Counted from the stretch's first letter, positions 1-9,091 are shown. The stretch is 64,000 nucleotides of DNA from Candidatus Gastranaerophilales bacterium (GCA_944325175.1 CALUYZ010000001.1:62001-126000); one strand, 5' to 3'. Notes: generated from the sequence alone by a model not told the origin. Numbers and translations: made by a program.

Positions 1-263
1 TTTTCTTCTTTTGAAACACTGTATGTTATAGGTTTTCCGAAAGTATAACCGGTTGCAACGTCTGTTATATATTTTGCCATATTTACATTTATTGAATAGT
101 TTGGTCTGCCTTGTACGGCATTTTGTTTTATAATTTCATTTTTTCCGTCATAGTAATCTCCTAAAACTCTTCTTTTTGGCATTATCAAATTTTTATATTC
201 AATAATCCAATCAGATAAATTAATGGAATTAATTTCTTTGTTATCAGCAATTATTCTATACAT
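1..263 (-). CDS. Phage portal protein, SPP1 gp6-like (N-terminal part, cut by window edge)
   Basis: Leftward reading frame of 87 codons open to the window edge. The ATG at 263-261 is preceded by a perfect AAGGAGG (276-270) six bases upstream. The peptide contains GDYYDGKNEI, then RPNYSINVNMAKYITD, then VATGYTFGKPITY. This is the order of conserved blocks at the N-terminus of SPP1 gp6-type portal proteins (a short linker region, then N.aKyitD.atGY..GKPi.Y). Portals form the dodecameric ring at the capsid vertex through which DNA is packaged. The gene starts its own leftward transcription unit; no terminase lies upstream of it, and downstream genes are outside the window. The capsid and tail genes that would normally follow a portal are about 9 kb away on the other strand. 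Identification rests on the motif pattern, not on a search. Confidence 0.82.
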   Translation of the reverse strand, partial: MYRIIADNKEINSINLSDWIIEYKNLIMPKRRVLGDYYDGKNEIIKQNAVQGRPNYSINVNMAKYITDVATGYTFGKPITYSVSKEE

Positions 264-392
264 AAAAAACCTCCTTAATATCTATTGTAATGTTTTTAAA
301 ATCCGGCACTGAAAAATGCCCTATAAGCCTTTTGTTGAAAAGCTTTTCAGGATATAATATTAATAAATATTAACCTGTCTTTTACTATATTC

Positions 393-421
393 TTGTAAAT
401 TAAATATTGATTTGATAAGAT
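393..421 (+). promoter_or_regulatory. Possible sigma70-type promoter for the 473 gene
   Basis: TTGTAA (393-398), a 17-base spacer and TAAGAT (416-421) lie about 50 bases before the start codon at 473. The spacing is ideal and the hexamers are each one or two changes from consensus. In DNA this AT-rich such matches arise easily by chance. Confidence 0.3.
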
Positions 422-472
422 TTACTAATAAAGTTATTGCCATAAAAAATACATTGGAGAGGTTTTAAATAA

Positions 473-1447
473 ATGGGATTATCTGTTGAAAAAATAGGTT
501 TATTTTGCAATCTGAATAATGGAAGAAAAAATAATTCTTTATCCGTGAATAAAAATTCAAATGTTGGGGAAAATAGAGAAACAAATTTAAACTATAGCCC
601 TAATAACCTTTCTTTTGGCGGTTTATTTTTTAACAAACCCCCTAAAAAAGCAACAATAAAAACACAACCGCCTTGTTTATATGGTCCCTATAGCTTGCCT
701 ATGGGTGTTTTGAAAGAAAACGATTCAATTACATATAATTTGTTAGAGCCTGTTGCAAAGAGTTTGTCAAGAAATAATCCAAAAAACCTCGAAGCATTTT
801 CTTATGACACCTCAAGAGCAACTAACCAAGCAATAAATTCAATGGTGCCTGTGTGCATTTCTTTACTTGCTTGCTATCCGCAAACACAAACAGTATATCC
901 GGAATTCCACGATTCAATCGCAAGGGCTTTCCCAAAAGCCTGTGCAAGACTTGACAAGGAGTTAGGCACCGGCAATATGTCAAAATTATATTTTAAAGTA
1001 AGAAATAAACTTGAAGAATACGGCAAAGCAGCTAATCCAAACTCTGAAGCACCGATTGAAGAAGGTATTAAATATATTTATTTTGCAGATAACATTCCCT
1101 TGCTTCAAGAAAACGGAAAAGCAGGAATTGATTCTACCGATACCTTGTTTGATTATATGCGACATGGGTATATTCCAAAATTATCGGATACTCCGGGTCA
1201 GCCAAGATGCAGTATGTCAAGAGCGGCAAATGAGATAAATGAATACGGTACACCATATATTAAAGAACACTTTTGCACCTTGCAAACCAAAGAAAGAGGA
1301 CAAGAGATTCAATATCAAAACAGTTATGGTGAAAGATTTAATTATAACTATCATCATAGGCGTGAGCCTGTTGAATCTATAATAAGCACTTCATCATCAA
1401 GCCATGATGATGACGATCGTTTTGATATTATTGAACCTGCTTGGTAA
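473..1447 (+). CDS. Hypothetical protein with SFGG motif, lineage-specific
   Basis: A 324-residue protein of unrecognised function. The start is supported by GGAGAGG upstream of the ATG. There is no clear signal peptide or membrane segment. The N-terminal 60 residues are rich in Asn and Ser and contain YSPNNLSFGG. Short '(S/N)FGG or FKG' tags near the N-terminus occur on many uncharacterised proteins of this lineage (inference from general familiarity). The middle (about residues 65-260) looks globular, with several Cys and His residues. The C-terminus is low-complexity: a Ser run followed by HDDDD and an acidic end. It is divergent from the portal gene and sits between it and the duplicated ftsY end, so it could be cargo of a phage-derived segment; nothing in the protein itself shows this. 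Confidence 0.6.
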   Translation: MGLSVEKIGLFCNLNNGRKNNSLSVNKNSNVGENRETNLNYSPNNLSFGGLFFNKPPKKATIKTQPPCLYGPYSLPMGVLKENDSITYNLLEPVAKSLSRNNPKNLEAFSYDTSRATNQAINSMVPVCISLLACYPQTQTVYPEFHDSIARAFPKACARLDKELGTGNMSKLYFKVRNKLEEYGKAANPNSEAPIEEGIKYIYFADNIPLLQENGKAGIDSTDTLFDYMRHGYIPKLSDTPGQPRCSMSRAANEINEYGTPYIKEHFCTLQTKERGQEIQYQNSYGERFNYNYHHRREPVESIISTSSSSHDDDDRFDIIEPAW

Positions 1448-1453
1448 ACAGGC

Positions 1454-1645
1454 TATATTCCGGTAAAATCGGATTTATTATTCAAATATTGCGCTTATAA
1501 ATTCGTCTTTATCAAAGTTTCTTATGTCGTCTATTTTTTCTCCGATACCTATTAGCTTAACAGGAATAGAATATTGTTCTGCTATCGAAAAAATAACGCC
1601 ACCTTTTGAAGAGCCGTCAAGTTTTGTTAGTGCGCAAGCAGTAAG
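1454..1645. repeat. 192-bp perfect direct repeat, copy 1 (ftsY-distal)
   Basis: Identical base for base to 1665-1856, from TATATTCCGG to GCAAGCAGTAAG. The copies are separated by a unique 19-bp spacer (1646-1664). Sequence diverges abruptly at both ends. Copy 1 starts seven bases after the stop codon of the 473-1447 gene. Confidence 0.95.
1478..1645 (-). pseudogene. Duplicated 3' end of ftsY (fragment)
   Basis: The minus strand encodes the same last 55 or so residues as FtsY, including the TKLDGSS G4 motif and the terminal stop codon. It has no start and no upstream FtsY sequence, so it is a fragment produced by duplication of 1689-1856. Because it is identical to the functional copy, the duplication must be recent, be kept identical by conversion, or be an assembly artefact. 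Confidence 0.9.
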
Positions 1646-1664
1646 ATTGAACTACAACAGACTG

Positions 1665-1856
1665 TATATTCCGGTAAAATCGGATTTATTATTCAAATAT
1701 TGCGCTTATAAATTCGTCTTTATCAAAGTTTCTTATGTCGTCTATTTTTTCTCCGATACCTATTAGCTTAACAGGAATAGAATATTGTTCTGCTATCGAA
1801 AAAATAACGCCACCTTTTGAAGAGCCGTCAAGTTTTGTTAGTGCGCAAGCAGTAAG
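1665..1856. repeat. 192-bp perfect direct repeat, copy 2 (within functional ftsY)
   Basis: Second copy of the repeat. It covers the last 168 bases of ftsY (1689-1856) plus 24 bases beyond its stop codon. The sequence to its right continues as intact ftsY, so this is the original locus. Confidence 0.95.
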
Positions 1857-2636
1857 GTTTACCGCTTCTTTGAAAACTTTTGCTTGGCTTAAACCGTTCT
1901 GCCCTAAGTTTGCATCTAACACCAAAATGCTTTCTAAAACTGCATTTGAAGCCTTTTTGTCAATAACGCTTTTTATTTTTCTAAGTTCTTCAATTAAATT
2001 AAATTTATTTTGTAAGCGCCCTGCTGTATCTATTATTAAGACATTATAATTTTCCGCTTGCGCTTTTTCGATTGCTTTATATACAACCGAAGCAGAATCT
2101 GCCTTGTCTTCTCTTACAATGTCAACATCGGCTCTTTTTGACCAAATATCAAGCTGTTCTTCTGCTGCTGCCCTAAAAGTGTCGCCTGCTGCAAGCAAAA
2201 CTTTATAACCGTCTTTTTTGAATTTGTTCGCAAGCTTTCCTATAAGCGTTGTTTTGCCTGCTCCGTTAACGCCCGTAATAAAATATATGTTCAAATTATC
2301 AGGCGAAAAATTGAGAACATTAGACCCTGCTTTATTTAATATGGTTTGAAATTCTTGTCTTAAAAAAGTTTTTATATCTGAAGGTTTGACGTTTTCTTTT
2401 TTAATTTTTTCAACAATACTGACCGCTAAATCAATTCCTAAATCTGCCTTTATAAGCTGTGTTTCTATGTCTTCCAATGTAAATTCATCAAACTTTTCAT
2501 TATTCCCTACAACATTTAAAATGTTTGAAATAATTGCATCTGAAGTTTTTGAAACCGCATCTTTAAAACTTTGAAAGGCAGATTTAGCTTCTTCTTGTTT
2601 TTTTTCCGGTTCGTTTTTCTTGAAAAAATTAAACAT
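1689..2636 (-). CDS. ftsY: Signal recognition particle receptor FtsY
   Basis: SRP-family GTPase that docks SRP-ribosome complexes at the inner membrane. The full NG domain is visible: an N-domain helical bundle (about residues 15-90), P-loop GVNGAGKTTL, DTFRAAAEEQL, DTAGR and TKLDGSSKGG. The N-terminal acidic A-domain is almost absent: the protein begins MFNFFKKNEPEKK, giving a short FtsY of 315 residues as in many bacteria with a minimal membrane anchor. I chose the ATG at 2636, which overlaps the end of nusB (stop at 2629) and implies translational coupling; a TTG three codons upstream (2645) is possible. The 3' end is duplicated just downstream. Confidence 0.96.
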   Translation of the reverse strand: MFNFFKKNEPEKKQEEAKSAFQSFKDAVSKTSDAIISNILNVVGNNEKFDEFTLEDIETQLIKADLGIDLAVSIVEKIKKENVKPSDIKTFLRQEFQTILNKAGSNVLNFSPDNLNIYFITGVNGAGKTTLIGKLANKFKKDGYKVLLAAGDTFRAAAEEQLDIWSKRADVDIVREDKADSASVVYKAIEKAQAENYNVLIIDTAGRLQNKFNLIEELRKIKSVIDKKASNAVLESILVLDANLGQNGLSQAKVFKEAVNLTACALTKLDGSSKGGVIFSIAEQYSIPVKLIGIGEKIDDIRNFDKDEFISAIFE

Positions 2637-3282
2637 AAGCTTCAACTACTTTTGCTAAAATTCCATTAATAAATGAAGGCGAATCTTCGGTTGAATATTT
2701 TTTTGCAAGTTCTAATGCTTCATCTATAATAACCTTAACAGGCGCATCTTTAATGTATACAAGCTCTGTTATTGCAATTCTTAAAATATCTTTATCTATT
2801 TTGAAAAGCCTGTTTATGTCCCACCCGATTGCATTGTTTTTAATTATTTCATCAATTTCTTCATTGTGTTCTTTGTAGACTTTGAAAATTTGTTCAACAT
2901 ATCTTTTAACTTCGTTTCTGTCTGACAAAATGCTTAATTCTGCAACATCCAATGCTGAAATTGTTTTTTCGGCTGAAGATAATAAAGTGTCAATTTTGTT
3001 CATCATATCATCGGTCATAGGGATTTTAACCGGAATGTTTATTGCATCAATCGGTCTTTCTAAATTATCTTTGTGATTGTTTTCATATTCTTCAATATAT
3101 GCCTTAATTTCGGTTAATTCGCTTGTTACAACCTGTAGTTCGTCTTGTGAATTACCAATTAATGTTCTTATTGAATTTAAAACAATGTCTTTAAAATCGC
3201 CGTTGTTATATTTATTTAAGTCTTTTCCCAGCTGAGAAAATAATATTAAAGCTAATTCTCTTGAAGCGCGTCTTGCTTGCAT
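2629..3282 (-). CDS. nusB: Transcription antitermination protein NusB
   Basis: All-helical RNA-binding protein of the rRNA antitermination complex. The N-terminus MQARRASRELAL and the C-terminal half, with DKDILRIAITEL, PVKVIIDEALELAKKYS and FINGILAKV, are typical NusB blocks. At 217 residues it is longer than the usual 140 or so. The extra 70-80 residues (roughly residues 35-110) are an insertion between the first helix and the core, as seen in cyanobacterial NusB. It is followed directly by ftsY with a few bases of overlap. Confidence 0.93.
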   Translation of the reverse strand: MQARRASRELALILFSQLGKDLNKYNNGDFKDIVLNSIRTLIGNSQDELQVVTSELTEIKAYIEEYENNHKDNLERPIDAINIPVKIPMTDDMMNKIDTLLSSAEKTISALDVAELSILSDRNEVKRYVEQIFKVYKEHNEEIDEIIKNNAIGWDINRLFKIDKDILRIAITELVYIKDAPVKVIIDEALELAKKYSTEDSPSFINGILAKVVEAYV

Positions 3283-3323
3283 TTTTTAATTCCTTATTAC
3301 TTTACTTTTTATTTGATTATATC

Positions 3324-4445
3324 TTAAACAAGAATATTTTGAATTATATTAATATAATTTTCAGACATTTTTAATCTTTCCATAGAAAGTGCTGTATCTA
3401 AGGCATTATCCATAATGGTTTCAGGATTTTTCAGAGTTTTTATTTTATCTATTATATTTTTTATTCCTTTAACTGAGGGTTTTACCAAAAATCCGTTGTA
3501 ACCATGTTTTATAAACCCTGCCATGCCTGAATTCTTTGAGCAAATAACAATGCTTCCTTTTGCCATAGCTTCCAGATAAACCATGCCAAAAGTTTCTTTA
3601 AGCGAAGGCAAAATAAAAACCGAGGTTTTTTCCATTAAGTTTAAAATTTCTTCTCTCCCTCTTTTGCCTGTAAAAAATACCCTATTTTGCAATTTTAGTT
3701 TTTTTGTTAATTTTAAAAGCTTGTCTTTTTCTTTTCCGCCGCCTGCAATAATTAAATCAACATCATCGAACTTCGAAACAGCTTTTATTAGGTTGCTAAA
3801 GTTTTTTCTTTCAATCAGGCTTCCTGCGGCAAAAACTTTCAGCGGCAAAGAGAATATATTTTGCGCCTTTTTGTTGATTTTTTCTTTTTTTATATAAAAC
3901 TTTTCTTCTATTCCTGAAGGTATTATGTAAGTTTTGCCTTTTTGCGAGGGGATAATTTCTTCAATTTTATCTTTAAGCCAATAAGACCGTGGCAAAACAA
4001 GTTTGGCTTCTTTGTATGCTTTTTTTATGCTATGCCATAAAAATGCATAAATCGGATTTGTTAATACCTCAATATCGCTTGCATGAACAGATGCATAATA
4101 TGGGATTTTTAAAAGTTTAGAAATTTTATTTGCAGCCAAAACGCCTGATGGCATGTGAGATAAAATGACATCAAATTTTTGCTTTTTTAAAAACTCAAAT
4201 TGTTTTTCAGAGAAAAAAGGGGTTATAAAATTTTTATTAATACATTTTATCCCCTTATATTTATACTCGCCTTCAGGCAAGATTTTTCTTTTTCTTATTA
4301 AAACGTTCAAAACAACGTTTGGTCTTAAAACCGTGACATTGTGCCCCAATTTTTTAAAATCGAGAACAAAATTTAATAAAGTTAAGGGAATCCCCCATTC
4401 TTCTTTGTTTATCGGACATAAATCGGTAACAAAAAGAATGTTCAT
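3324..4445 (-). CDS. Glycosyltransferase family 4 (GT-B fold)
   Basis: A 373-residue protein with the two Rossmann halves of a GT-B retaining glycosyltransferase. The N-terminal half opens with MNILFVTDLCP and a glycine-poor first loop; the C-terminal half has the nucleotide-sugar site with the EX7E motif in ETFGMVYLEAMAKG. A conserved VFAAGSLIERKNFSNLIKA segment marks the start of the donor domain. It probably transfers a sugar to a lipid or surface polysaccharide in the cytoplasm; donor and acceptor cannot be told from sequence. It lies between glyS and nusB on the same strand, with 41 bases to nusB. Confidence 0.85.
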   Translation of the reverse strand: MNILFVTDLCPINKEEWGIPLTLLNFVLDFKKLGHNVTVLRPNVVLNVLIRKRKILPEGEYKYKGIKCINKNFITPFFSEKQFEFLKKQKFDVILSHMPSGVLAANKISKLLKIPYYASVHASDIEVLTNPIYAFLWHSIKKAYKEAKLVLPRSYWLKDKIEEIIPSQKGKTYIIPSGIEEKFYIKKEKINKKAQNIFSLPLKVFAAGSLIERKNFSNLIKAVSKFDDVDLIIAGGGKEKDKLLKLTKKLKLQNRVFFTGKRGREEILNLMEKTSVFILPSLKETFGMVYLEAMAKGSIVICSKNSGMAGFIKHGYNGFLVKPSVKGIKNIIDKIKTLKNPETIMDNALDTALSMERLKMSENYINIIQNILV

Positions 4446-4455
4446 TTAAAAGCCC

Positions 4456-6537
4456 TTACTTTGTTGTAATTTTTGAAAAATCACAAACTGAATTAAATTT
4501 TTCAGCAAGCAAGTTTAATAAATTCAACCTGTTGTTTTTGATTTTTTCGTCTTTGTCCATTACAAGTACATTATCAAAGAATAAATTTAGGGGTTCTATA
4601 AACCTTTCAATTTCATTTATATTTTGATAAGTAATTTTTGGCGAGTTCAAAATTTCGCTGTATAAATCTTGTTCTTCTTTTGTGGTAAAAAGAGCCTTAT
4701 CTATTTCGCCTTCAGCTTTATTGCCTGATGTAATTTTTAAAACCCTGTTTATGGTTTCAAAAATTTTGTTTGAAGTTTTTGAATTAATGAAATTGTTGAT
4801 AGCTTCAACTCTTTCCAGCCATTCACTAAGATTTTTGAACGGATTCATTGCTTCTGTAGCTAATAGCGCATCATAGTTAAATGTTTTTTCATATAAAACA
4901 TTTAATCTGCCATACATAAAGCTAAGAATTTCGTTGAATGTAACATCGTCAACCTGTATATTAAATTCTTTTGAAATTAATTCTATTGAATATTGAATTA
5001 ATTTTTCTAAATCAATTTTTAAATTAAAAGTTATTATTGTTTTCAAAACGCCAATAATAGCACGTCTTACCGCTAGAGGGTCGTTTGAGCCTGTTGGACG
5101 TTTTTTCTTTTTGTCGCCTTGTGTTGATAAAAATACAGCCACAATGGTGTCAATTTTATCTGCGATTGAAACAACTTGCCCTTCAATTTTTGAAGGCAAT
5201 TCAGAATTTGCACTTAGAGGGAAATAATGCTCTTTTATTGCAAGCGCAACATTTTCTTTTTCGCCTGATTTAAGAGCATAATTTTCGCCAATAAACCCTT
5301 GAAGCTCAGTAAATTCAAAAACAAGCTTTGTTGAAAGATCGGCTTTTGAAAGTTTTGCTGCCCTAAGAACATCTTTTTTGTCTGTTATGTTCATTTCATC
5401 TAAAATAAAAGAGGAAAGTTTTTCAATTCTTTCTGTTTTATTTAGTAATGTGCCAAGCCCTCTTTGGAAAGTCATGCCGGAAAGGGCAGGTAATTTGTCT
5501 ATTAAAGCGGTTTTTATGTCTTCATCATAGAAAAATTTGCCGTCTTCTAAGCGAGCCGAAATAACTCTTTGGTTGCCTTTTTTGATATTTTCAAAAGATT
5601 CTTCATCAGTGCCGACAAAATTTGCCATTGTAATAAACTTATTTGAAAGTTTTCCTGTTTTTTCGTACAAAGGAAAATATCTTTGGTGTTTTGACATAAC
5701 AGTTACAGTTACAATGTCAGGTATTTGCAGATATTCCTTTTTAAATTCACAAACAACGGGAACCGGAAATTCTGTAATATATGTAACTTCATCCAATAAA
5801 TCATCCAATTTTGAAAAATCTATTTCACAGTGAACATCGTTTGCTTTTTTAACTGCAAGATCTATTATTAACTGTTTTCTTTCAATGGGGTCTGCATATA
5901 CATTTGCCGTTTTTAAAATTTCAACATATTTTTTAGAATCTGTTATTTCAACTTCTTGAATTTTGGCAAACCTGTGACCTTTTGTTTTATTGGTTGCTTT
6001 TTTATTAAAAATTTCAACATCCAAAACTTCGTTATTTAAAAGCGCAACAATGTTTTCTATTGGTCTTGAAAATTTGGCTTCAAAATATCCCCATCTCATA
6101 AAATGGGCGCCTTGTAATTTCATTATGGATGGCGCAATGTTTTCTTCCAAAATTTCTTTGGCGGTTTTCCCTTTTTGTTCAACTTTTGCCCATATATAGT
6201 TATCTTTCTTGTATAAACATTTTGGATCTATACCGTTTTTCTTGGCAAAACCCAATGCTGCTTGCGAAAAATTGCCTTTTTCATCAAGCGCAATATTTAA
6301 AATAGGACCTTTGACATCTTTTACAATGTCATCTTGATTTAATTGCAAGCCCTCAATTAAAATGGCAAGTCGCCTTGGTGTTGCATAAGTTTTTATGTTT
6401 TGAAAGTTTAATTTGTTATCTGATAAAAGTTTTCCAAAAATATCCGCCAGCTGTTTTTCAGCGCTGGGTATGAACTGATAAGGCAGTTCTTGAACTAAAA
6501 TTTCCAGTAAAAAATTGTTATCCATTGTTACATCCAT
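4456..6537 (-). CDS. glyS: Glycine-tRNA ligase beta subunit
   Basis: Beta chain of the bacterial alpha2beta2 glycyl-tRNA synthetase, which charges tRNA-Gly together with GlyQ. The 693-residue length is normal. Family blocks include FLLEILVQELPYQFIPSA at the N-terminus, TPRRLAI, KGPILNIALDEKGN, MSKHQRYFPLY, and DPLAVRRAIIGVLK near the C-terminal DALR-like region. No good Shine-Dalgarno is seen; ATG 6537 is used, with ATG 6525 (MDNNFLL) as an equally likely start. glyQ is not in the window, so the two subunit genes are apart. Confidence 0.96.
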   Translation of the reverse strand: MDVTMDNNFLLEILVQELPYQFIPSAEKQLADIFGKLLSDNKLNFQNIKTYATPRRLAILIEGLQLNQDDIVKDVKGPILNIALDEKGNFSQAALGFAKKNGIDPKCLYKKDNYIWAKVEQKGKTAKEILEENIAPSIMKLQGAHFMRWGYFEAKFSRPIENIVALLNNEVLDVEIFNKKATNKTKGHRFAKIQEVEITDSKKYVEILKTANVYADPIERKQLIIDLAVKKANDVHCEIDFSKLDDLLDEVTYITEFPVPVVCEFKKEYLQIPDIVTVTVMSKHQRYFPLYEKTGKLSNKFITMANFVGTDEESFENIKKGNQRVISARLEDGKFFYDEDIKTALIDKLPALSGMTFQRGLGTLLNKTERIEKLSSFILDEMNITDKKDVLRAAKLSKADLSTKLVFEFTELQGFIGENYALKSGEKENVALAIKEHYFPLSANSELPSKIEGQVVSIADKIDTIVAVFLSTQGDKKKKRPTGSNDPLAVRRAIIGVLKTIITFNLKIDLEKLIQYSIELISKEFNIQVDDVTFNEILSFMYGRLNVLYEKTFNYDALLATEAMNPFKNLSEWLERVEAINNFINSKTSNKIFETINRVLKITSGNKAEGEIDKALFTTKEEQDLYSEILNSPKITYQNINEIERFIEPLNLFFDNVLVMDKDEKIKNNRLNLLNLLAEKFNSVCDFSKITTK

Positions 6538-6573
6538 TCTATTACAAACTTATTGTAACAAAAAAAGCTTATT

Positions 6574-6840
6574 TTAGGACAAATTTAAAATTTTTTTAAG
6601 GTTTTTTTCTGTTTCTTTAATAATTTCATCATTATTAAACTTCAACCCTCTTTTTATTCCCTTTGTTTTAATTAAATTTTTGACGCATTTTTCGTTTTTG
6701 CAAACATAAATGCTTCTGCCCGTATCTTTTGAATTTGGATTTATTGATATAAAATCGCCCAAACGGGTAATTTTCACCATTTCATCTCTGTTTTTGATGC
6801 TTTTGCATCCTTTGCATTGTCTGTATACATCTTTTTTCAT
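6574..6840 (-). CDS. ylxR: YlxR-family RNA-binding protein
   Basis: An 88-residue YlxR (DUF448) protein, a small nucleic-acid-binding fold usually encoded in the nusA-infB operon; in Bacillus it has been linked to RNase P control. Visible family features: RQCKGCKSIKNRDEM with the paired cysteines, the strand VKITRLGDFI, the GRSIYVC loop and a basic C-terminal helix. Here it stands alone, without nusA or infB beside it, divergent from the GGDEF gene. Confidence 0.88.
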   Translation of the reverse strand: MKKDVYRQCKGCKSIKNRDEMVKITRLGDFISINPNSKDTGRSIYVCKNEKCVKNLIKTKGIKRGLKFNNDEIIKETEKNLKKILNLS

Positions 6841-6926
6841 ATAAATTGCGTATCTTATCTATGTTGTCATTATTTAATTCTTACTTTATAATACACTTAT
6901 AATGAAAAATTAGGAAATTTTTTCAT

Positions 6927-8528
6927 ATGACTGACAAAATATCTTCAATCGAAAATTCATTGGTTGAGCTGAATAGAATGTTTGAAATAAGTGCCATTGC
7001 CTCAAATGCCATAAACATTGAAGATTTGGTGTCTAAGCTTTCAAATTTTTTAGCAGATTATCTTAGAACTAAAAATATTTATTTTTTTGCACTTGAAAAA
7101 AATATATTCAGAAACATTCCGACAAATCAATTACCCTTTAGTGATAAATATTTTGAATATGAAAATGAAGCCTTGTTTTCTGTTTTGAATGAAAACAAGC
7201 TTGTTAAAATTAAAACGGAAGAAAATAAAAAGCTATATGGCGGTTTTTGGGAACAAACCGGTTTGAGCGATCTTAACATTCAATATATGAGGGTGTTTTT
7301 CAATCGTGATGACAATCGCCCCGTTTGCTTCTGTTTTATGGGTAATGAAGGCCAAGATGACAGAATACAAGAATGTGAAAAGTTTTTAAACAGGGTTTTT
7401 GATTATATAGAACCCATGCTGATTAAACTTATGCTCCAAAAGGAACAGAACAAAAAAATTGAAGATCTTCAACAGTCTTTATACAACGTTTCAATTTTAT
7501 ATAATATCTCGCAGGCGGTTAATTTTATTGATGATCTTAAAAGGTTGTTACAAGTTATTTTGTCAAAAGCCATTGATATTTTAAATGCCGAAAAAGGCTC
7601 TTTGATGCTTTATGATTATTCTACAAACACTTTGCAAGTTAAAGTGGTTTATGGTTTGAATGATAAAAGAGTTGAAGACAATATAAATAACGGCACAATT
7701 CAATGTACTAAAATCAAAGTCGGCGAAGGCATTGCAGGCACGGTATTTTTGGAAAGAAAAGCAATTATCACAAATTTAGGCGTAAACGACCCGAGGTTTG
7801 TTTCCAAAGGTTCTCCCGCCAACGTTCAGTCGCTTTTGTGCGTGCCGCTTATTACAAAAGGCGAAGCAATCGGTGTTATAAATATTTCAAATAAAAAATA
7901 TGATTTATTATTCAATCAAAAAGATTTGGAATTTATGACAAGCCTTGCAAATCAAGCTGCAATAGCAATAGATAATGCTAAACTCTATGAACTTGCAACA
8001 AAAGACGGCTTAACAAAACTTTACATTAACAGACATTTTATGACTTTGTTGGAAAACGAGGTAAGGCGTTGCGCAAGATATAAGCACAATATGTCGGTTA
8101 TTATGCTTGATATTGACGATTTTAAACTCATTAATGATTCTTGCGGGCACTTGGTAGGCGATCAAATTCTAAGAGAAGTGTCAAATCAAATTTTAACAAC
8201 CGTGAGAAAAATAGATGTTGCTGCAAGGTATGGCGGCGAAGAATTTGTCATTTTGCTTCCTGAAACCACTAAAGAAGGTGCAAGCATTATAGCGGAAAGA
8301 TTAAGGAAGAACATTGCAAATCTAAGAGTAAATACAAACGATGATAAAATAATCACAACAACTGTTTCAATGGGTATAAGCCAATTTCCGGAAGATGCAA
8401 TGACGGCTCAAGATGTTATAGATGCTGCAGATAAGGCTTTATATTTTTCAAAAAGGAACGGCAAAAACGTTGTTACTTTATACGGTGAAAATGAAAATTA
8501 TGTAATGGTTGACAAGTACGAAATTTAA
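6927..8528 (+). CDS. GAF-GGDEF diguanylate cyclase
   Basis: A 533-residue signalling enzyme predicted to make cyclic di-GMP from two GTP. Residues 1-180 form a GAF-like sensory region without clear motifs. Residues about 190-350 are a canonical GAF domain (NAEKGSLMLYD, VGEGIAGTV, LCVPLI). Residues about 365-525 are GGDEF. The active site is intact: DIDDFK, then GGEEF. An RxxD inhibitory site (RKID) sits exactly five residues before it, so product feedback is likely. No transmembrane helix is seen, so it is a cytoplasmic sensor. It is monocistronic, divergent from ylxR. Confidence 0.93.
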   Translation: MTDKISSIENSLVELNRMFEISAIASNAINIEDLVSKLSNFLADYLRTKNIYFFALEKNIFRNIPTNQLPFSDKYFEYENEALFSVLNENKLVKIKTEENKKLYGGFWEQTGLSDLNIQYMRVFFNRDDNRPVCFCFMGNEGQDDRIQECEKFLNRVFDYIEPMLIKLMLQKEQNKKIEDLQQSLYNVSILYNISQAVNFIDDLKRLLQVILSKAIDILNAEKGSLMLYDYSTNTLQVKVVYGLNDKRVEDNINNGTIQCTKIKVGEGIAGTVFLERKAIITNLGVNDPRFVSKGSPANVQSLLCVPLITKGEAIGVINISNKKYDLLFNQKDLEFMTSLANQAAIAIDNAKLYELATKDGLTKLYINRHFMTLLENEVRRCARYKHNMSVIMLDIDDFKLINDSCGHLVGDQILREVSNQILTTVRKIDVAARYGGEEFVILLPETTKEGASIIAERLRKNIANLRVNTNDDKIITTTVSMGISQFPEDAMTAQDVIDAADKALYFSKRNGKNVVTLYGENENYVMVDKYEI

Positions 8529-8597
8529 GCGACTTTATAAAACGCTTGCAAAAAGTTTGCGTCACTATTATACTTTACTAAAAAGTTGGAGGCTAAA

Positions 8598-9065
8598 ATG
8601 GACGATAAAGAAATAATTTTAGGACAATATAAGGTTTATTCCGATGCAAAAGAACAATTTATAAACAGGCATTTTGCAACAAATCGCTTTTATTTTGTGT
8701 TTTCGTTTGTTCTTCTTGCCATGACTTATGTTTTTTATGCTCTTTCTCCGGGTATCGTCCAGCTAATAGTTACAGCTGCCTTCGGCATTGCGGTTTCTGT
8801 TTTATGGTGGCTTAATATTGATTCTTATCAACTTTTAATTAAAGTAAAATATTCAAAAGTGCTTGAATATCTTGAAACAAAATTGCCGGAAGCTCCATAT
8901 AACAAAGAATTTAGAGAAATGCAAGCGATAAAAAAAACTAAAAATATTTTATTTACAGATGTTCAAAAGGGTTTTGCAGGGCTTGTTTTCATTGCATTTA
9001 CAATAATTTTTATATGCTCTTGTGTGAATGTAATAATGAACTATAAAACTGCCCCTCTTGTATAG
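8598..9065 (+). CDS. Small membrane protein, RipA/SLATT-like topology
   Basis: A 155-residue protein with a short charged N-terminus, two closely spaced membrane segments (about residues 30-75), a soluble helical stretch containing LETKLPEAPYNKEF, and a third membrane segment (about 120-145). The arrangement, and the pattern 'YKVYSDAKEQF...NRFYFVFSF' before the first helix, resemble RipA-family octameric membrane proteins and SLATT proteins. I did not recognise a definite family. The start is ATG 8598, preceded by TTGGAGG (8586-8592); an upstream TTG inside that ribosome site is rejected. A terminator follows. Confidence 0.6.
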   Translation: MDDKEIILGQYKVYSDAKEQFINRHFATNRFYFVFSFVLLAMTYVFYALSPGIVQLIVTAAFGIAVSVLWWLNIDSYQLLIKVKYSKVLEYLETKLPEAPYNKEFREMQAIKKTKNILFTDVQKGFAGLVFIAFTIIFICSCVNVIMNYKTAPLV

Positions 9066-9091
9066 AATTTATATGATTATAAACAATAAAG

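Noticed and set aside
1524..2049. Two similar plus-strand open frames at 1524-1766 and 1735-2049 that look like a tandem pair of small genes
   Set aside because: Both are antisense shadows of the duplicated ftsY 3' end; the real coding strand is minus.
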